Assembly (NCBI GenBank): GCA_021300195.1
Contig: JAJTIE010000033.1
Coordinates: forward strand, 1 to 48,532
Source: Bacteroidota bacterium
GTDB lineage: Bacteria > Bacteroidota > Bacteroidia > J057 > JAJTIE01
DNA length: 48,532 nucleotides
Direction: 5' to 3'
Shown: positions 40,831 to 48,532 of the stretch, one piece after another
How positions within the stretch are numbered: position 1 is the stretch's first letter
Layout: the number at the start of each line of letters is the position of its first letter
The notes under the pieces: generated by a model
Told to the model about the DNA's origin: nothing
What the model saw: only the letters and a program-made list of their open reading frames with translations
The model's database searches: none
Translations under genes and position numbers: made by a program

Positions 40831-41817
40831 CTAAAAGGAGAGGGTGGTGGTGGGTAGCAGCCTGCGCAGGGTGGCACGCTCGGCCTCTACCAGGGGGTTT
40901 CCCTGCAGGGAGAGCGACTTCAGGTAGGCCAGCTGATACACGTCTGTGGGGATCTGGCTCAGCTGGTTGTAGCTCAGGTCTAGCAGTCGCAGCTCCTTGC
41001 ACAGATACAGGGCAAGGGGCAGCTCATACAGCCCGTTGTGTGCCAGGCCTAGCTGCTGCAGCTGCTGTAGCTGCCCCAGCGAGGCGGGAATCTGGCTCAG
41101 CTGGTTGTAGCTCAGGTCTAGCTGCTGCAGCCCAGTCCAGGCGTCCAGGCTGGCGGGCAGCTTCAGCAGCTGGTTGTGGCTCAGGTCTAGCTGCGCCAGT
41201 GTCGGCATCTGGCTGGCAGAGGTGGGCAAGCGGGTCAGCTCCGTCTGCCGCAGGTGTAGGGTTTGCAGCCGGGTGCAAGCCTCTACCGCAGTGGGCCAGG
41301 CGCCCAGGGGGTTTCCGGTCAGGTCCAGCTCGGCCAGGGAGGTATAGCCGCTGCATAGCTCCGGAATCTGGGTCAGCCGGTTGCCACCCAGATTCAGGTA
41401 GGCCAGCTGCTGCAGCTGTGGTAGGCTCTCCGGTAGCTCCGTCAGGCCCGTATAGGCCAGGTGTAGCCTGCGCAGGCCGCGCATGCGGCCTATCCCCTCG
41501 GGCAGGCTGCCCAGCGGCACATGGGCCAGGCTGAGCACCTCCAGGCTATCCAGGCTAAAAAGCGCATCGGGCAGCTGCACCAGGGGGTTGTGGTCCAGCT
41601 TCAGCTGCTGCAGCCTGCGAAAGTGGCCAATGGCATCGGGCAGCTGGCGGATCTGCTGGTTGCTCAGGTCTAGCATCAGCACCCGCTCCGGCTCGCGTAT
41701 GGCAGCCTCCCAGCTGGTATACAGGCCATTGCGCTGGGCCAGGCCGTAGGTGCAGAGTGCACCTGCCAGCCACATGGATACCAGCATACCTAGTCGAAAA
41801 GCCCTTTTCATCTGCAT
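40831..41817 (-). CDS. Secreted leucine-rich repeat protein
   Basis: A 328-aa protein with a signal peptide (about 1-27) and roughly ten to eleven LRR units of 23 residues, consensus LxxLDLSxNQLxxLPxxL, spanning about 45-310. Examples are LMLDLSNQQIRQLPDAI, LEVLSLAHVPLGSLPEGI and LQQLDLSYNQLSQIPASL. The type is close to the bacterial/plant-like PxxL repeats used for protein-protein binding. No catalytic domain is attached. Two repeats share an identical 33-nt DNA string, suggesting recent repeat duplication. It sits 26 nt after the YbjN-like gene. Confidence 0.92.
   Translation of the reverse strand: MQMKRAFRLGMLVSMWLAGALCTYGLAQRNGLYTSWEAAIREPERVLMLDLSNQQIRQLPDAIGHFRRLQQLKLDHNPLVQLPDALFSLDSLEVLSLAHVPLGSLPEGIGRMRGLRRLHLAYTGLTELPESLPQLQQLAYLNLGGNRLTQIPELCSGYTSLAELDLTGNPLGAWPTAVEACTRLQTLHLRQTELTRLPTSASQMPTLAQLDLSHNQLLKLPASLDAWTGLQQLDLSYNQLSQIPASLGQLQQLQQLGLAHNGLYELPLALYLCKELRLLDLSYNQLSQIPTDVYQLAYLKSLSLQGNPLVEAERATLRRLLPTTTLSF
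40952..41122 (-). repeat. Two identical 33-nt direct repeats inside the LRR gene
   Basis: The 33-nt strings at 40952-40984 and 41090-41122 are identical and encode the LDLSYNQLSQI part of two LRR units, 138 nt (two 69-nt LRR units) apart. A one-base variant of the core occurs again near 41168, and a weaker one near 41649. Confidence 0.9.
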
Positions 41818-41843
41818 ACAGTTTAGCTAAAGTGGGGTGGGTG

Positions 41844-42296
41844 CTAGGAACCCCCTGGCACACCGGGTTTGGTGGGCTTTGCGTCCGTCGAAAACGCATA
41901 ACGCTGCCGCAGGTAGTCGTCGTAGTGGTCGGCATAGTTGCCCACGCGCAGCAGCATGGCCATAGCCTCGGGTTTGTCCATTCCATCCACTTCGCGTATC
42001 ACCTTTAGCCACACCCAGTCATTATACAGGGTGAAGGCTACGCCATACAGGGTATCATTTATCTGCAGCAGCTCGCGAAACAGCGTGTCGGCCCCCTCGT
42101 CGGGCACAGCCACAACGGGCGATACCACCTGGTAGTAGCCGCGGCCATCGCGCTCGAAGAAATCAATCCAGACCGAGGCCGAGCCCTTGTTCAGGTTGTA
42201 CTGCCCGGTCTTTTCGCCCCTACAGTTAGCTGGCTGCACGCCCAGATCCTGTATGCAGGCCTCTACCATGTCATAATACGGACGGAAATCGATCAT
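41844..42296 (-). CDS. YbjN-like / chaperone-fold small protein
   Basis: A 150-aa cytoplasmic protein whose layout resembles YbjN/type III secretion chaperone-like folds: an N-terminal helix (FRPYYDMVEACIQDLG), strands (SASVWIDFFERDGRGYY, then VVSPVVAVP), a helix (TLFRELLQINDTL), strands (YGVAFTLYNDWVWLKVIRE) and a final helix (AMAMLLRVGNYADHYDDYL). In that fold the family binds partner proteins. No sorting signal is present. The last 15 residues are Lys/Pro/Gly-rich. It heads a set with the LRR and a secreted protein. A one-mismatch promoter box TATACTTG lies 4 nt before the ATG. Confidence 0.65.
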   Translation of the reverse strand: MIDFRPYYDMVEACIQDLGVQPANCRGEKTGQYNLNKGSASVWIDFFERDGRGYYQVVSPVVAVPDEGADTLFRELLQINDTLYGVAFTLYNDWVWLKVIREVDGMDKPEAMAMLLRVGNYADHYDDYLRQRYAFSTDAKPTKPGVPGGS

Positions 42297-42406
42297 GCAA
42301 CAAGTATACGCATTTCGGCCATAAGCCCGTGGCTGGCTGGTCTGGCTGTGGTGGATAGTAGTGTTTGCGCCCCGCCGAATCTTTGCCGAATTTTAGACCC
42401 CACATC

Positions 42407-44674
42407 ATGATGACAGATACGACCGAATTCCTGCAGGCCCTGAACCCGGCCCAGCGCCAGGCGGCCATGCACACCACTGGCCCAGCCATGATTATAGCCG
42501 GTGCCGGCAGTGGCAAAACCCGCGTGCTGACCTACCGGCTGGCCTACCTGCTGCGCCAGCACCTGGCCGACCCTTTTGAGCTACTGGCCCTCACCTTTAC
42601 CAATAAGGCAGCGAAAGAAATGCGCGAGCGGATTGGCAGCATCGTGGGCGGGCAGGCACGCAGCATCCAGATGGGCACGTTTCACTCGCTCTTCAGCCGC
42701 ATCCTGCGGGCCGAGGCCGAGCACCTGGGCTATACGGCAGACTTCACCATCTACGATGCGGAAGATAGCCAAAACCTCATCAAGGCGCTGATAAAGGAGC
42801 GCAAGCTGGATGATAAAAGATACAAACCCCGGGTAGTGCAGAGCATCATCAGCAATGCAAAAAACTGGCTGGTAAACCCCGCCCGCTTTGAGAAAGAACA
42901 TGCTACGGATGAATTTCAGGAACTGGTAGCGCAGCTGTACAAGGAGTACAACGAGCGCCTGTTCAAGGCGAATGCCATGGACTTTGACGACCTGCTGGTA
43001 AACATGGTGGTGATGCTGGACACGCACCCAGACCTGCTGCACAAGTATCAGCACCGCTTTCGCTTCATCCTGGTAGATGAGTATCAGGATACGAACTTTG
43101 CCCAGTACACCATCCTGAAGAAGCTGGCCGCCGTGCACGAAAACCTGACGGTGGTGGGAGACGATGCCCAGAGCATCTACAGCTTTCGGGGGGCAAACAT
43201 CCAGAATATCCTGAACTTTCAGAAAGACTACCCGGATGCCAAGGTGTACAAGCTGGAGCAAAACTACCGCAGCACGGGCACCATTGTGCAGGCAGCCAAC
43301 AGCATTATTGCCAACAACAAGTATCAGCTACAGAAAAACGTATTTACAGAGAATCCGGTGGGCGAGCCGATCCGGATCCTGACGGCTGCCAGCGAGCTGG
43401 ATGAGGCACAGCGGGTGGTAGACAGCCTGCGCGAGCAGAAGATGGTGCACGGCTACTACAACCGCCACTTTGCCGTGCTGTACCGCACCAATGCCCAGAG
43501 CCGGGCTATAGAGGACGGCCTGAGGCGGGCCAGCATACCCTACCGGGTGTTTGGCGGCCTCAGCTTCTACAAGCGCAAGGAGATAAAGGACGTACTGGCC
43601 TACCTGCGCCTGGGCCTGAACCCCCATGACGAGGAGGCCTTTAAGCGGGTGGTAAACTACCCCACACGCGGCATTGGCGATACCACCCTGGAGCGGCTGC
43701 TGACAGTGGCCCGTAGCCAGGGCACCAGCCTGTGGGAAACAGCCCAGAACGCAGAGGCCCTGGGCTTGGGCAGATCGGCTGCTGCACTCCAGCTATTTGT
43801 TACCCTGGTGCAGAGCTTCCAGGCCATGGCACCCACCGAGCCTGCGCACGAAACCGTAACCTACGTGGCACGCCACAGCGGCATACTGAAGGAACTGCAT
43901 AAAGAAAACACACCCGAGAGCCGAAGCCGATGGGAAAACGTGCAGGAACTGATAAACGCCGCACGCGAGTATACGGAGAACGAGGCCGTGACAGACAAGA
44001 GCCTGAAGGGCTTTTTGGCTGAAATTGCCCTCTACACAGATCAGGACCAGAAGGAAGAGGAAAACCCCGACTATGTAACCCTGATGACCATACACGCGGC
44101 CAAGGGGCTGGAGTTCAAGAGTGTATTTGTGGTGGGGCTGGAGGAGGACCTGTTCCCCTCGGCCATGAGCATAAACAGCCGCGAAGACATGGAGGAAGAG
44201 CGGCGGCTATTCTATGTAGCCGTAACGCGGGCCGAGGAGCGCCTGGCCCTTACCCACGCCCGTAGCCGCTTCCGCTTTGGCAGCCTGACGCACCCGGAGC
44301 CCAGCCGTTTTCTGGACGAGGTGGACGAGCAGTACGTAAAGCGCAGCCAGCTGCCTACCGAGCGGCCCGACAGCCCGGCCATACCCAGGCCCGAGGCACG
44401 CGGCACGGGCCGCATCATCCCCACCAGCCGCATAGAGCAGATACCGCCACGGAAGCAGGCAGAGCAGGCGGCAGCCACCATACCCGGAGACTTTAAGGCC
44501 AGCGACCTGGAGAAGCTGGCTGTGGGCCAGGCAGTGGTGCACAACCGCTTTGGCAGTGGCCGGGTGGTAGAGCTGGATGGCGAGGGCAGTGGCCGCCGGG
44601 CTATCATCCACTTCAAGGTGGGGGGCAAGAAAACCCTCATCCTGAAGTATGCCAAGCTGATGATACAGGACTGA
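42407..44674 (+). CDS. ATP-dependent DNA helicase UvrD/PcrA
   Basis: A 755-aa superfamily 1A 3'-5' helicase for repair and replication-fork upkeep. Motifs in order: I AGAGSGKTRVLTYRL (near 33), Ia TFTNKAAKEM, II FILVDEYQDTNF (about 222-233), III VVGDDAQSIYSFRGANI, IV LEQNYRST, V MTIHAAKGLEFKSVFVVGLE (near 560) and VI ERRLFYVAVTRAEERL. The C-terminus keeps the Tudor-like PcrA tail (GQAVVHNRFGSGRVVEL), which in PcrA binds RNA polymerase. Two adjacent ATGs (42407, 42410) are equally good; an in-frame TTG at 42365 adds non-family residues. A small tandem duplication spans the stop. Confidence 0.95.
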   Translation: MMTDTTEFLQALNPAQRQAAMHTTGPAMIIAGAGSGKTRVLTYRLAYLLRQHLADPFELLALTFTNKAAKEMRERIGSIVGGQARSIQMGTFHSLFSRILRAEAEHLGYTADFTIYDAEDSQNLIKALIKERKLDDKRYKPRVVQSIISNAKNWLVNPARFEKEHATDEFQELVAQLYKEYNERLFKANAMDFDDLLVNMVVMLDTHPDLLHKYQHRFRFILVDEYQDTNFAQYTILKKLAAVHENLTVVGDDAQSIYSFRGANIQNILNFQKDYPDAKVYKLEQNYRSTGTIVQAANSIIANNKYQLQKNVFTENPVGEPIRILTAASELDEAQRVVDSLREQKMVHGYYNRHFAVLYRTNAQSRAIEDGLRRASIPYRVFGGLSFYKRKEIKDVLAYLRLGLNPHDEEAFKRVVNYPTRGIGDTTLERLLTVARSQGTSLWETAQNAEALGLGRSAAALQLFVTLVQSFQAMAPTEPAHETVTYVARHSGILKELHKENTPESRSRWENVQELINAAREYTENEAVTDKSLKGFLAEIALYTDQDQKEEENPDYVTLMTIHAAKGLEFKSVFVVGLEEDLFPSAMSINSREDMEEERRLFYVAVTRAEERLALTHARSRFRFGSLTHPEPSRFLDEVDEQYVKRSQLPTERPDSPAIPRPEARGTGRIIPTSRIEQIPPRKQAEQAAATIPGDFKASDLEKLAVGQAVVHNRFGSGRVVELDGEGSGRRAIIHFKVGGKKTLILKYAKLMIQD

Positions 44675-44695
44675 GACGATCCACTGAGACGATCC
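44670..44695 (+). repeat. 13-bp perfect tandem duplication over the helicase stop codon
   Basis: ACTGAGACGATCC occurs twice back to back (44670-44682 and 44683-44695); the first copy contains the TGA stop of the helicase gene. Confidence 0.9.
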
Positions 44696-44786
44696 AGGCC
44701 CGGCCAAACGGCCCACAAATGCAGCTAAGACCCCCAAAAGCCATGCCGGAAATGTGCCGGATGAGCAAAACGGGCACACCCCCGCA

Positions 44787-44823
44787 GCAGGAGAAAGCGC
44801 CCGGCTGGGGCTGCACCTCCTGC
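44787..44823. other. Inverted repeat between the helicase and GIGTT genes
   Basis: GCAGGAG (44787-44793) and CTCCTGC (44817-44823) are perfect 7-bp arms around a 23-nt loop, ending 2 nt before the convergent stop at 44826. A weak 3' end hairpin is possible; no U-tract is present. The rest of the 151-nt gap shows nothing else apart from the tandem duplication. Confidence 0.3.
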
Positions 44824-44825
44824 GG

Positions 44826-47800
44826 CTAGTCGGAAATCAGATTCCAAGTGCTTACCCGAACATCGGGGCCGCTTCCGCCAGTCGTGCGCCCTTGTATTAT
44901 CAGAGTTTGCCAACCCGTGGACGGGACAGAACCTAAGCCGACCGTAAAGGTGGAGAAAACAGTGTTGGTAAGTGTGATTTCCGACGAAGTAGCAGTCCCC
45001 ACGAGAAACCGGACTCGTCCGCTTGGGGTGCCACTCCCTGATATACGGGCATTTACAGCCAGCTGCACGTTGCCAGTACCCGGGCTGATGTATACCGGAC
45101 CGCTGTATAGATTAGTCCAGGTGCCTGAACTCGTTGTTGCCTCATCCGGTTCAAAATTGCTGGCCAGGCTTAGGCCGCGGCCTGCCACATAGCCGCTGAT
45201 GTCGGTATCGCCATTGGGCTCCACCCGTATGTGGGTGGTGTTATCCTGCCTAAATATCAAAACGGGTGCTAGATCTGTTCTTTGAACAGCCAGTATGTCC
45301 CAACCATACTGAGCAGTACCAGGCGCAAAATCCGTCCCGTTGGTAATGCGAATACCCGTTGCGGTGTTCGCATCCCGTGAAGGAGATCCTACCTTTAGCA
45401 ATATATTCTCCGCCCCAGCCGAGCCGGTGGTATTTGCGCCGATATCTAACTTGTGACGCGCATTTTGATTGTTTATTCCCACATTGCCGTCGTATCTAAT
45501 TTTCATCACATCGGTAACACCCCCACCGGCCCCACCCACCTGAAGGTAGATATTGCCGCCATTGACACCGGTGTTAGTGGTGGTATTGCTGCCGCTTCTG
45601 ATTATCACATCCCCGCCGGGGATAATGTCGTTCGTTCCGTGTGTGAAGCTACCCGCAACTAGCTGCAGGTCACCACCATCACCCGTGCTGGATCTACCTG
45701 CTTGTACCCGCAGGTTCTGCCCGTCGCCCGTCGTATTGTTATCCACCCCGATAGTATGGGATGCGGTGCTGGTAAAGCCGATATTCCCACTCAGGCCCAG
45801 CTGCTCGCTGGGTGCGGTGGTACCTATGCCCAGCCGCCCGGAACTGGTGTAGATCAATTCCGAGGCATCGTCAACGGTAGTAGCGCTGGTCCAGTAGGTC
45901 AGTCGGTTGGCTTGGCCGCCGCTCAGGCCACCAGGGGCTTGCCAGGTGGCTTTGCCAGCCGCATCGCTGGTCAGCACCTGGCCAGCAGCAGCCCCGTTGC
46001 CCTGCAGGCGCAGGGTACCCACTATATCCAGGTCTATGGGGGCGGATGTGCTGCCCATGCCTATCCTGCCCGTCGGCTGGATGCGCATGCGCTCGGTAGT
46101 TCCGTTAATGGTGCCGGTGTGAAAATAGATGGTCCCTCCATCAAGAGCAGCAGATCCGGCACTTGTAGCACTCAGGTTTTGTCCGCTTATTACGTATACA
46201 TCTCCACCTGGCAACACGCTTGTTGAGTGGTTAAAGAAACCGCCCTGAAGATAGAGGTCGCCTCCCCGCCCAGTTGGATGATTTGAACCTCCGCCTGTTA
46301 CGAACATCGTGCCACCCGTTCCCCCAGTTGAGCCGCCAGCCACTAGTTCCAGGGTATTGCCATCGCCGCTGGCATTATCTTCTATGTCTATCCGATGGAA
46401 CGTCCCAGCCGTAAAGGCCAGGTTTCCACTCAGGCTCAGCTGCTCGCTGGGGGTGGTGGTGCCTATGCCCAGTCGGCCCGCATTGGTAATGGTCATTCTC
46501 GTGGTGGGGGTGGTGGTACCGTTTGCTGCAGTCTGAAACTGGAGGCTACTACCCCTTGCGCCGGTGCTCCAGTTTTGGTCTGCACTGGCTACTATGGCTG
46601 CGCCGGTAGCAAGTACTACTCCGTCTGCACCCGTGAAACCAACTGTACCCAGGGTGGCACCGTTGGTAACTACACTACCCCCACCGATCGCCCCGATTGT
46701 ACTACCCAGCACATGCCCAATGTTTAGTATAGCGCCCGAGGCAGCGGTAGTTGAGTAGTTGGTCAGGTTGGCAACAGTGGCGTTGGACTGCACGTCTAGA
46801 ATGGTGGTGGGGGCTGTGGTGCCGATACCCAGCCGGCTGTTGGTGTTATCCCAGGTCATGCCCGTATTGCCCATCGTGTTGCCGCTAGTCCAGTAGGGTA
46901 GGCGGCCGGTGGTGCCGCCGCTCAGGCCGCCGGCGGGCTGCCAGCTGGCTACACCATTGGCATTGCTGGTTAGTACCTTGCCATCGCCCTGTGTGCCATC
47001 TACCAGACGCAGGGTGCCATCCAGGTGCAGGGTATGGGTGGGGGTGGTGATGCCACCTATGCCTATGTTGCCACTCTGGTCAACAATCATACGTAATGCG
47101 GGCACGGTCGAATTAACTGCGGTGGTATAAAAGCGTAGGCTGGTACCTCGGTTAGTTCCACTCCAGGGCTGAACGGCCTGGGCCTCGATACTGCCACCCG
47201 TACCAAATGTGCTTCCATTTGCGCCATTGAAGTTAATTATACCCAAGACACTGCCATTATTGATGGGAGTTGTGAAATTCCCTATGGTGGCATTTGGCGA
47301 GCTGCCAAGATTAAAGGTGGCAGCGGAACCAGCATATCTCTCTATGTTTATTTCTGCATTGGAGCCTTTCACATCCAGCGCAGCGGTAGGGGATGTAGTG
47401 CCTATGCCCAGCCGGCTGTTGGTGTTGTCCCAGGTCATGCCGGAATTACCTATCGTACTCGCGCTGGTCCAGTAGGGTACGCGGCCGGTGGTTCCGCCGC
47501 CCAGGCCGCCGGCGGGCTGCCAGCTGGCGTTTCCCTGGTTATCGCTGGTGAGCACCCAGCCAGCTGTAGCACCGTTTTCCATGCGAAAGGTACCGCCACT
47601 ACCGATGTGCAAGCTCGCGCTGGGGGTGGCGGTGCCTATGCCCAGGCGGCCCTCCTCGGTAATACGGGCACGCTCAATAAAGTTGGTTGCGGTGCTATTA
47701 TTAGGCCCTCCTACCTGGAAAATAATATCTCCCCCGTCGTCAATCCCGTCGATCAGGTTGCCGCCCGACCGCAGAATCACATCGCCGCCATCTGCTCCAG

Positions 47801-48532
47801 AAACCGTCGCGTTATACCCGTGTCCGGCCGCTATCAGCACATCGCCGCCCGGAACGGCAAAAGCTATGCCCGCCGCATTTCCGGCCCGTATCTCCAGGTT
47901 ATTACCGGCCGTATTGCCGCTTTGGGCTTCTACCCGTATGGCTCGGGTGGCGCCCCTGGTAAACAGCAGGTTACCATTCAAGTTGAGCCGTTCTGTGCTC
48001 GTCGAGGTGCCTATGCCCAGCCGACCATTGGTGTTGTCCCAAGCCAGGTCTGTGGCAGCTGCCACAGCGGACGGCCCGGTCCAGTAGGTCAGGCGGTTGG
48101 GGGTACCACCGCTTAGCGTGCCGGATGGTGCGGGCTGCCAGCTGGCAGTTCCGTCGGCATCACTGGTCAGCACATTTCCATTGCCCTCGTTGCCATCTAC
48201 CATGCGTATCTTGCCCACTACGTGCAGGCGTTCGGCGGGAGCCGTGGTGCCTATACCCAGGTTACCCGTCTGGGTCAGGGTCATCCTCGTGTTATCTGTA
48301 AGGGCTGTAGGATCGGTTACATCGCCTGCAGAGAACTTCAGCTTTTGCTCATCCGAGTCATCAAGAAAAATGGCTGCATCCTTGTCATCCGTCAGTGTGT
48401 ACAGCCTAATGATGGCATCTCTATTGGTCCTACTGTTATACAGCGTAAGCGACACATCCCTGTCAGTACTAGCAGGATTGAACACCTCTAGATTCCAACG
48501 CGGATCAGTGGTGCCGATACCCACATACGCTG
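44826..48532 (-). CDS. Very large GIGTT-repeat surface or fibre-like protein, 5' part outside the window
   Basis: At least 1235 residues read from the right edge to TAG at 44826, with no true start in the window (the GTG at 48524 is inside a repeat, AYVGIGTTDP). The protein is Gly/Thr/Ser/Asn-rich and has about ten GIGTTxPxxxLxxxG-type units (e.g. GNLGIGTTAPAERLHV) alternating with LTSDADGTASWQPA and LTYWTGP-type linkers. Such repeats occur in huge Bacteroidota secreted proteins and resemble phage tail-fibre/adhesin shafts. The last 130 residues form a different beta-rich domain (from about FEPDEATTSSGTW to the end). No S74 autoprotease, and no T9SS or YadA-type anchor is evident at the C-terminus. 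Function as adhesin is inference. Confidence 0.75.
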   Translation of the reverse strand, partial: AYVGIGTTDPRWNLEVFNPASTDRDVSLTLYNSRTNRDAIIRLYTLTDDKDAAIFLDDSDEQKLKFSAGDVTDPTALTDNTRMTLTQTGNLGIGTTAPAERLHVVGKIRMVDGNEGNGNVLTSDADGTASWQPAPSGTLSGGTPNRLTYWTGPSAVAAATDLAWDNTNGRLGIGTSTSTERLNLNGNLLFTRGATRAIRVEAQSGNTAGNNLEIRAGNAAGIAFAVPGGDVLIAAGHGYNATVSGADGGDVILRSGGNLIDGIDDGGDIIFQVGGPNNSTATNFIERARITEEGRLGIGTATPSASLHIGSGGTFRMENGATAGWVLTSDNQGNASWQPAGGLGGGTTGRVPYWTSASTIGNSGMTWDNTNSRLGIGTTSPTAALDVKGSNAEINIERYAGSAATFNLGSSPNATIGNFTTPINNGSVLGIINFNGANGSTFGTGGSIEAQAVQPWSGTNRGTSLRFYTTAVNSTVPALRMIVDQSGNIGIGGITTPTHTLHLDGTLRLVDGTQGDGKVLTSNANGVASWQPAGGLSGGTTGRLPYWTSGNTMGNTGMTWDNTNSRLGIGTTAPTTILDVQSNATVANLTNYSTTAASGAILNIGHVLGSTIGAIGGGSVVTNGATLGTVGFTGADGVVLATGAAIVASADQNWSTGARGSSLQFQTAANGTTTPTTRMTITNAGRLGIGTTTPSEQLSLSGNLAFTAGTFHRIDIEDNASGDGNTLELVAGGSTGGTGGTMFVTGGGSNHPTGRGGDLYLQGGFFNHSTSVLPGGDVYVISGQNLSATSAGSAALDGGTIYFHTGTINGTTERMRIQPTGRIGMGSTSAPIDLDIVGTLRLQGNGAAAGQVLTSDAAGKATWQAPGGLSGGQANRLTYWTSATTVDDASELIYTSSGRLGIGTTAPSEQLGLSGNIGFTSTASHTIGVDNNTTGDGQNLRVQAGRSSTGDGGDLQLVAGSFTHGTNDIIPGGDVIIRSGSNTTTNTGVNGGNIYLQVGGAGGGVTDVMKIRYDGNVGINNQNARHKLDIGANTTGSAGAENILLKVGSPSRDANTATGIRITNGTDFAPGTAQYGWDILAVQRTDLAPVLIFRQDNTTHIRVEPNGDTDISGYVAGRGLSLASNFEPDEATTSSGTWTNLYSGPVYISPGTGNVQLAVNARISGSGTPSGRVRFLVGTATSSEITLTNTVFSTFTVGLGSVPSTGWQTLIIQGRTTGGSGPDVRVSTWNLISD
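46819..46949 (-). repeat. 131-nt duplicated segment in the GIGTT gene, copy A
   Basis: This block encodes a GGTTGRLPYWTS...WDNTNSRLGIGT unit and has the same length as, and is mostly identical to, copy B at 47398-47528. Weaker relatives lie near 45829-45960 and 48007-48140. Confidence 0.85.
47398..47528 (-). repeat. 131-nt duplicated segment in the GIGTT gene, copy B
   Basis: It aligns without gaps to copy A (46819-46949), differing by scattered substitutions, mostly in the loop-coding part between the WTS and MTWDNTN motifs. The similarity at DNA level implies duplication or gene conversion within the gene. Confidence 0.85.

Noticed and set aside
40952-41122. The exact repeats as an insertion element or CRISPR
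   Set aside because: Spacing is a multiple of the LRR codon period and the repeats are in frame inside one gene.
46819-47528. Long repeats as a mobile element
   Set aside because: They are in-frame domain duplications of the GIGTT protein; no terminal inverted repeats or transposase are present.

Overview
The window looks like chromosomal DNA of a moderately GC-rich member of the Bacteroidota. The main evidence is a recurrent TAnnTTTG promoter element (the Bacteroidota sigma-ABfr -7 box, with one full TTTG-N20-TAnnTTTG copy in front of rpsT), the near absence of Shine-Dalgarno sites, a gliding-motility/type IX secretion CHU_C domain, a Porin_10-like outer-membrane protein, many lipoprotein and Sec signal peptides, and a DUF1987/SiaC-type protein. 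Genus and class cannot be fixed from sequence alone. The DNA is gene-dense and mostly housekeeping; I see no insertion sequence, integrase, phage module, CRISPR array or rRNA.

Layout. 1-5.6 kb: a 5'-truncated small secreted protein and a minus-strand operon obgE-lpxK-punA-porin. 5.6-8.3 kb: a 34-aa lipoprotein with a lipoprotein-type methyltransferase, a 66-aa ORF, tRNA-Cys(GCA) with its own promoter and terminator, a DUF952 protein and a bacilliredoxin. 8.3-13.1 kb (minus): murQ with a BadF/MurNAc-GlcNAc-type kinase (cell-wall sugar recycling), asd and acs. 13.2-17.1 kb (plus): a polysaccharide export lipoprotein, a Wzc-like tyrosine autokinase and a small membrane-anchored protein. 17.2-21.4 kb: a lipoprotein of unknown function, an APC permease, and a TPR protein with ribH. 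21.4-26.9 kb (minus): rsmI, lnt, an inositol-monophosphatase-like protein and rlmE packed together, then an Lrp/AsnC regulator and an endonuclease/exonuclease/phosphatase-fold protein. 27-34.4 kb: an OmpA-type lipoprotein, a stand-alone CHU_C protein, CPBP protease with cdsA, divergent hslV with a minimal HsdR-N-like nuclease-fold protein, a membrane protein, a SiaC-like protein, and rpsT, radC, smpB. 34.5-42.3 kb: secreted Bacteroidota proteins (DUF4139-like, a duplicated lipocalin-like protein, several unknowns, LRR and YbjN-like proteins) with rdgB. 42.4-48.5 kb: a UvrD/PcrA helicase, then the 3' part of a very large repetitive GIGTT-repeat surface or fibre-like protein that runs off the right edge.

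How it fits together. Several blocks concern the envelope: lpxK, lnt, cdsA, the porin, capsule/EPS export and peptidoglycan recycling. Others concern translation and quality control: obgE, rlmE, rsmI, rpsT, smpB, hslV. I do not find a clear new multi-gene defence or biosynthetic system. The most interesting signals are promoter boxes only 3 nt from start codons (predicted leaderless mRNAs), a lipoprotein SAM-methyltransferase paired with a mini-lipoprotein, a CHU_C domain secreted alone, an Asp in the base-recognition position of PunA, and recently duplicated repeats inside the GIGTT giant and the LRR gene.
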